A DNA stretch of 64,000 nucleotides, from assembly GCA_030141605.1 (NCBI GenBank), contig JAQGDQ010000001.1:1894501-1958500 (forward strand), given 5' to 3'. The number at the start of each line of letters is the position of its first letter. Positions within the stretch are counted from its first letter, which is position 1. The notes under the pieces were generated by a model, which saw only the letters and a list, made by a program, of their open reading frames with translations, was not told where the DNA came from and made no database searches. This DNA is from Tubiluchus corallicola (lineage: Eukaryota > Priapulida > Priapulimorpha > Priapulimorphida > Tubiluchidae). This document shows positions 63,613 through 64,000 of this stretch, one piece after another. Position numbers and translations under genes: made by a program.

Positions 63613-64000
63613 AAGACAGGATGATTTTTCACACTCTACCCCACTTTCAAGTAATTAAAATCTTAATTAACGTTGGGCGAGCGCAACTATTGATGACATC
63701 ACAAGCGAACATAATTTTCAACAGCAATACTATTCAACGAGCGTGTTGCACGTGTTTGCAAAAGCGAAAAAAGAATTACAGTGCTACTGTAGCAGACACA
63801 GTGTTGTTGTACTAAAACTCGGTAAGTTTCAAATTTCAAATTTACCACTGTGCTCACGCATGAGCTGCCGAACATGTGCAAAACATCACAAACAAACATC
63901 TCGGAACTGAGAGGTACAGCACTTGTTTTTTTGTGCAACGTGTTTCCGAAATGCAAGCCCTAATGCCCGTCTAACTAGCGATTGGCAAAATGCATGTAAC
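63613..64000. other. Right edge of the window, no gene seen
   Basis: Presumably within intron 1 of receptor-like gene 2, since its first exon has not appeared by 64000. Confidence 0.4.

Overview
The window is invertebrate metazoan nuclear DNA. It is AT-rich and intron-bearing, with long microsatellites and many degraded transposons. The species cannot be named from sequence alone. The 7SL RNA looks like those of vertebrates and other deuterostomes, and eclosion-hormone-like precursors are known from arthropods and, to my knowledge, echinoderms. A marine invertebrate, perhaps an ambulacrarian (echinoderm or hemichordate), is my low-confidence guess.

The core is a duplicated ligand-receptor pair. 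Two plus-strand genes (12652-13227 and 51702-52349) each encode a small secreted precursor. Each precursor has two six-cysteine domains that match arthropod eclosion hormone (EH), separated by basic cleavage sites. Two minus-strand genes (seven exons between 35159 and 22015; six exons between 61464 and 57976, whose first exon lies beyond the window) encode extracellular ligand-binding domains like those of receptor guanylate cyclases of the EH-receptor/Gyc76C type. Each hormone gene faces the 3' end of a receptor gene (tail to tail), and the pair is repeated with a period of about 36-39 kb. I traced splice sites and phases by eye. All seven exons of copy 1 join in frame to 487 residues, and copy 2 has matching exon lengths and phases. 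In both copies the exon with the cysteine motif that normally precedes the membrane segment runs into a stop codon. I recognise no transmembrane, kinase-like or cyclase exons. Both genes may therefore encode secreted, receptor-derived hormone-binding proteins.

Other genes and gene remnants: an intronless CRYZL1-like oxidoreductase ORF (1473-2405), shorter than the family at both ends; a convincing 7SL/SRP RNA gene (16627-16926) with a CTCF-like site upstream; two decayed non-LTR retrotransposon fragments (about 11320-12010 and 44690-46150); a mariner-like transposase fragment (about 40976-41278); and the broken remains of a multicopy gene of unknown function (43378-44436).

Repeats: a Harbinger-like MITE with TAA duplications (49078-49773), a 1.3-kb DNA transposon with a 10-bp duplication (62258-63602), an 849-bp TIR element (20027-20875), a small foldback (22658-22781), a 143-bp tandem array with CTCF-like cores (32570-33380), and a pentanucleotide array in which successive blocks differ by single transitions (61726-61920). 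Most remaining sequence is AT-rich with no recognisable gene.
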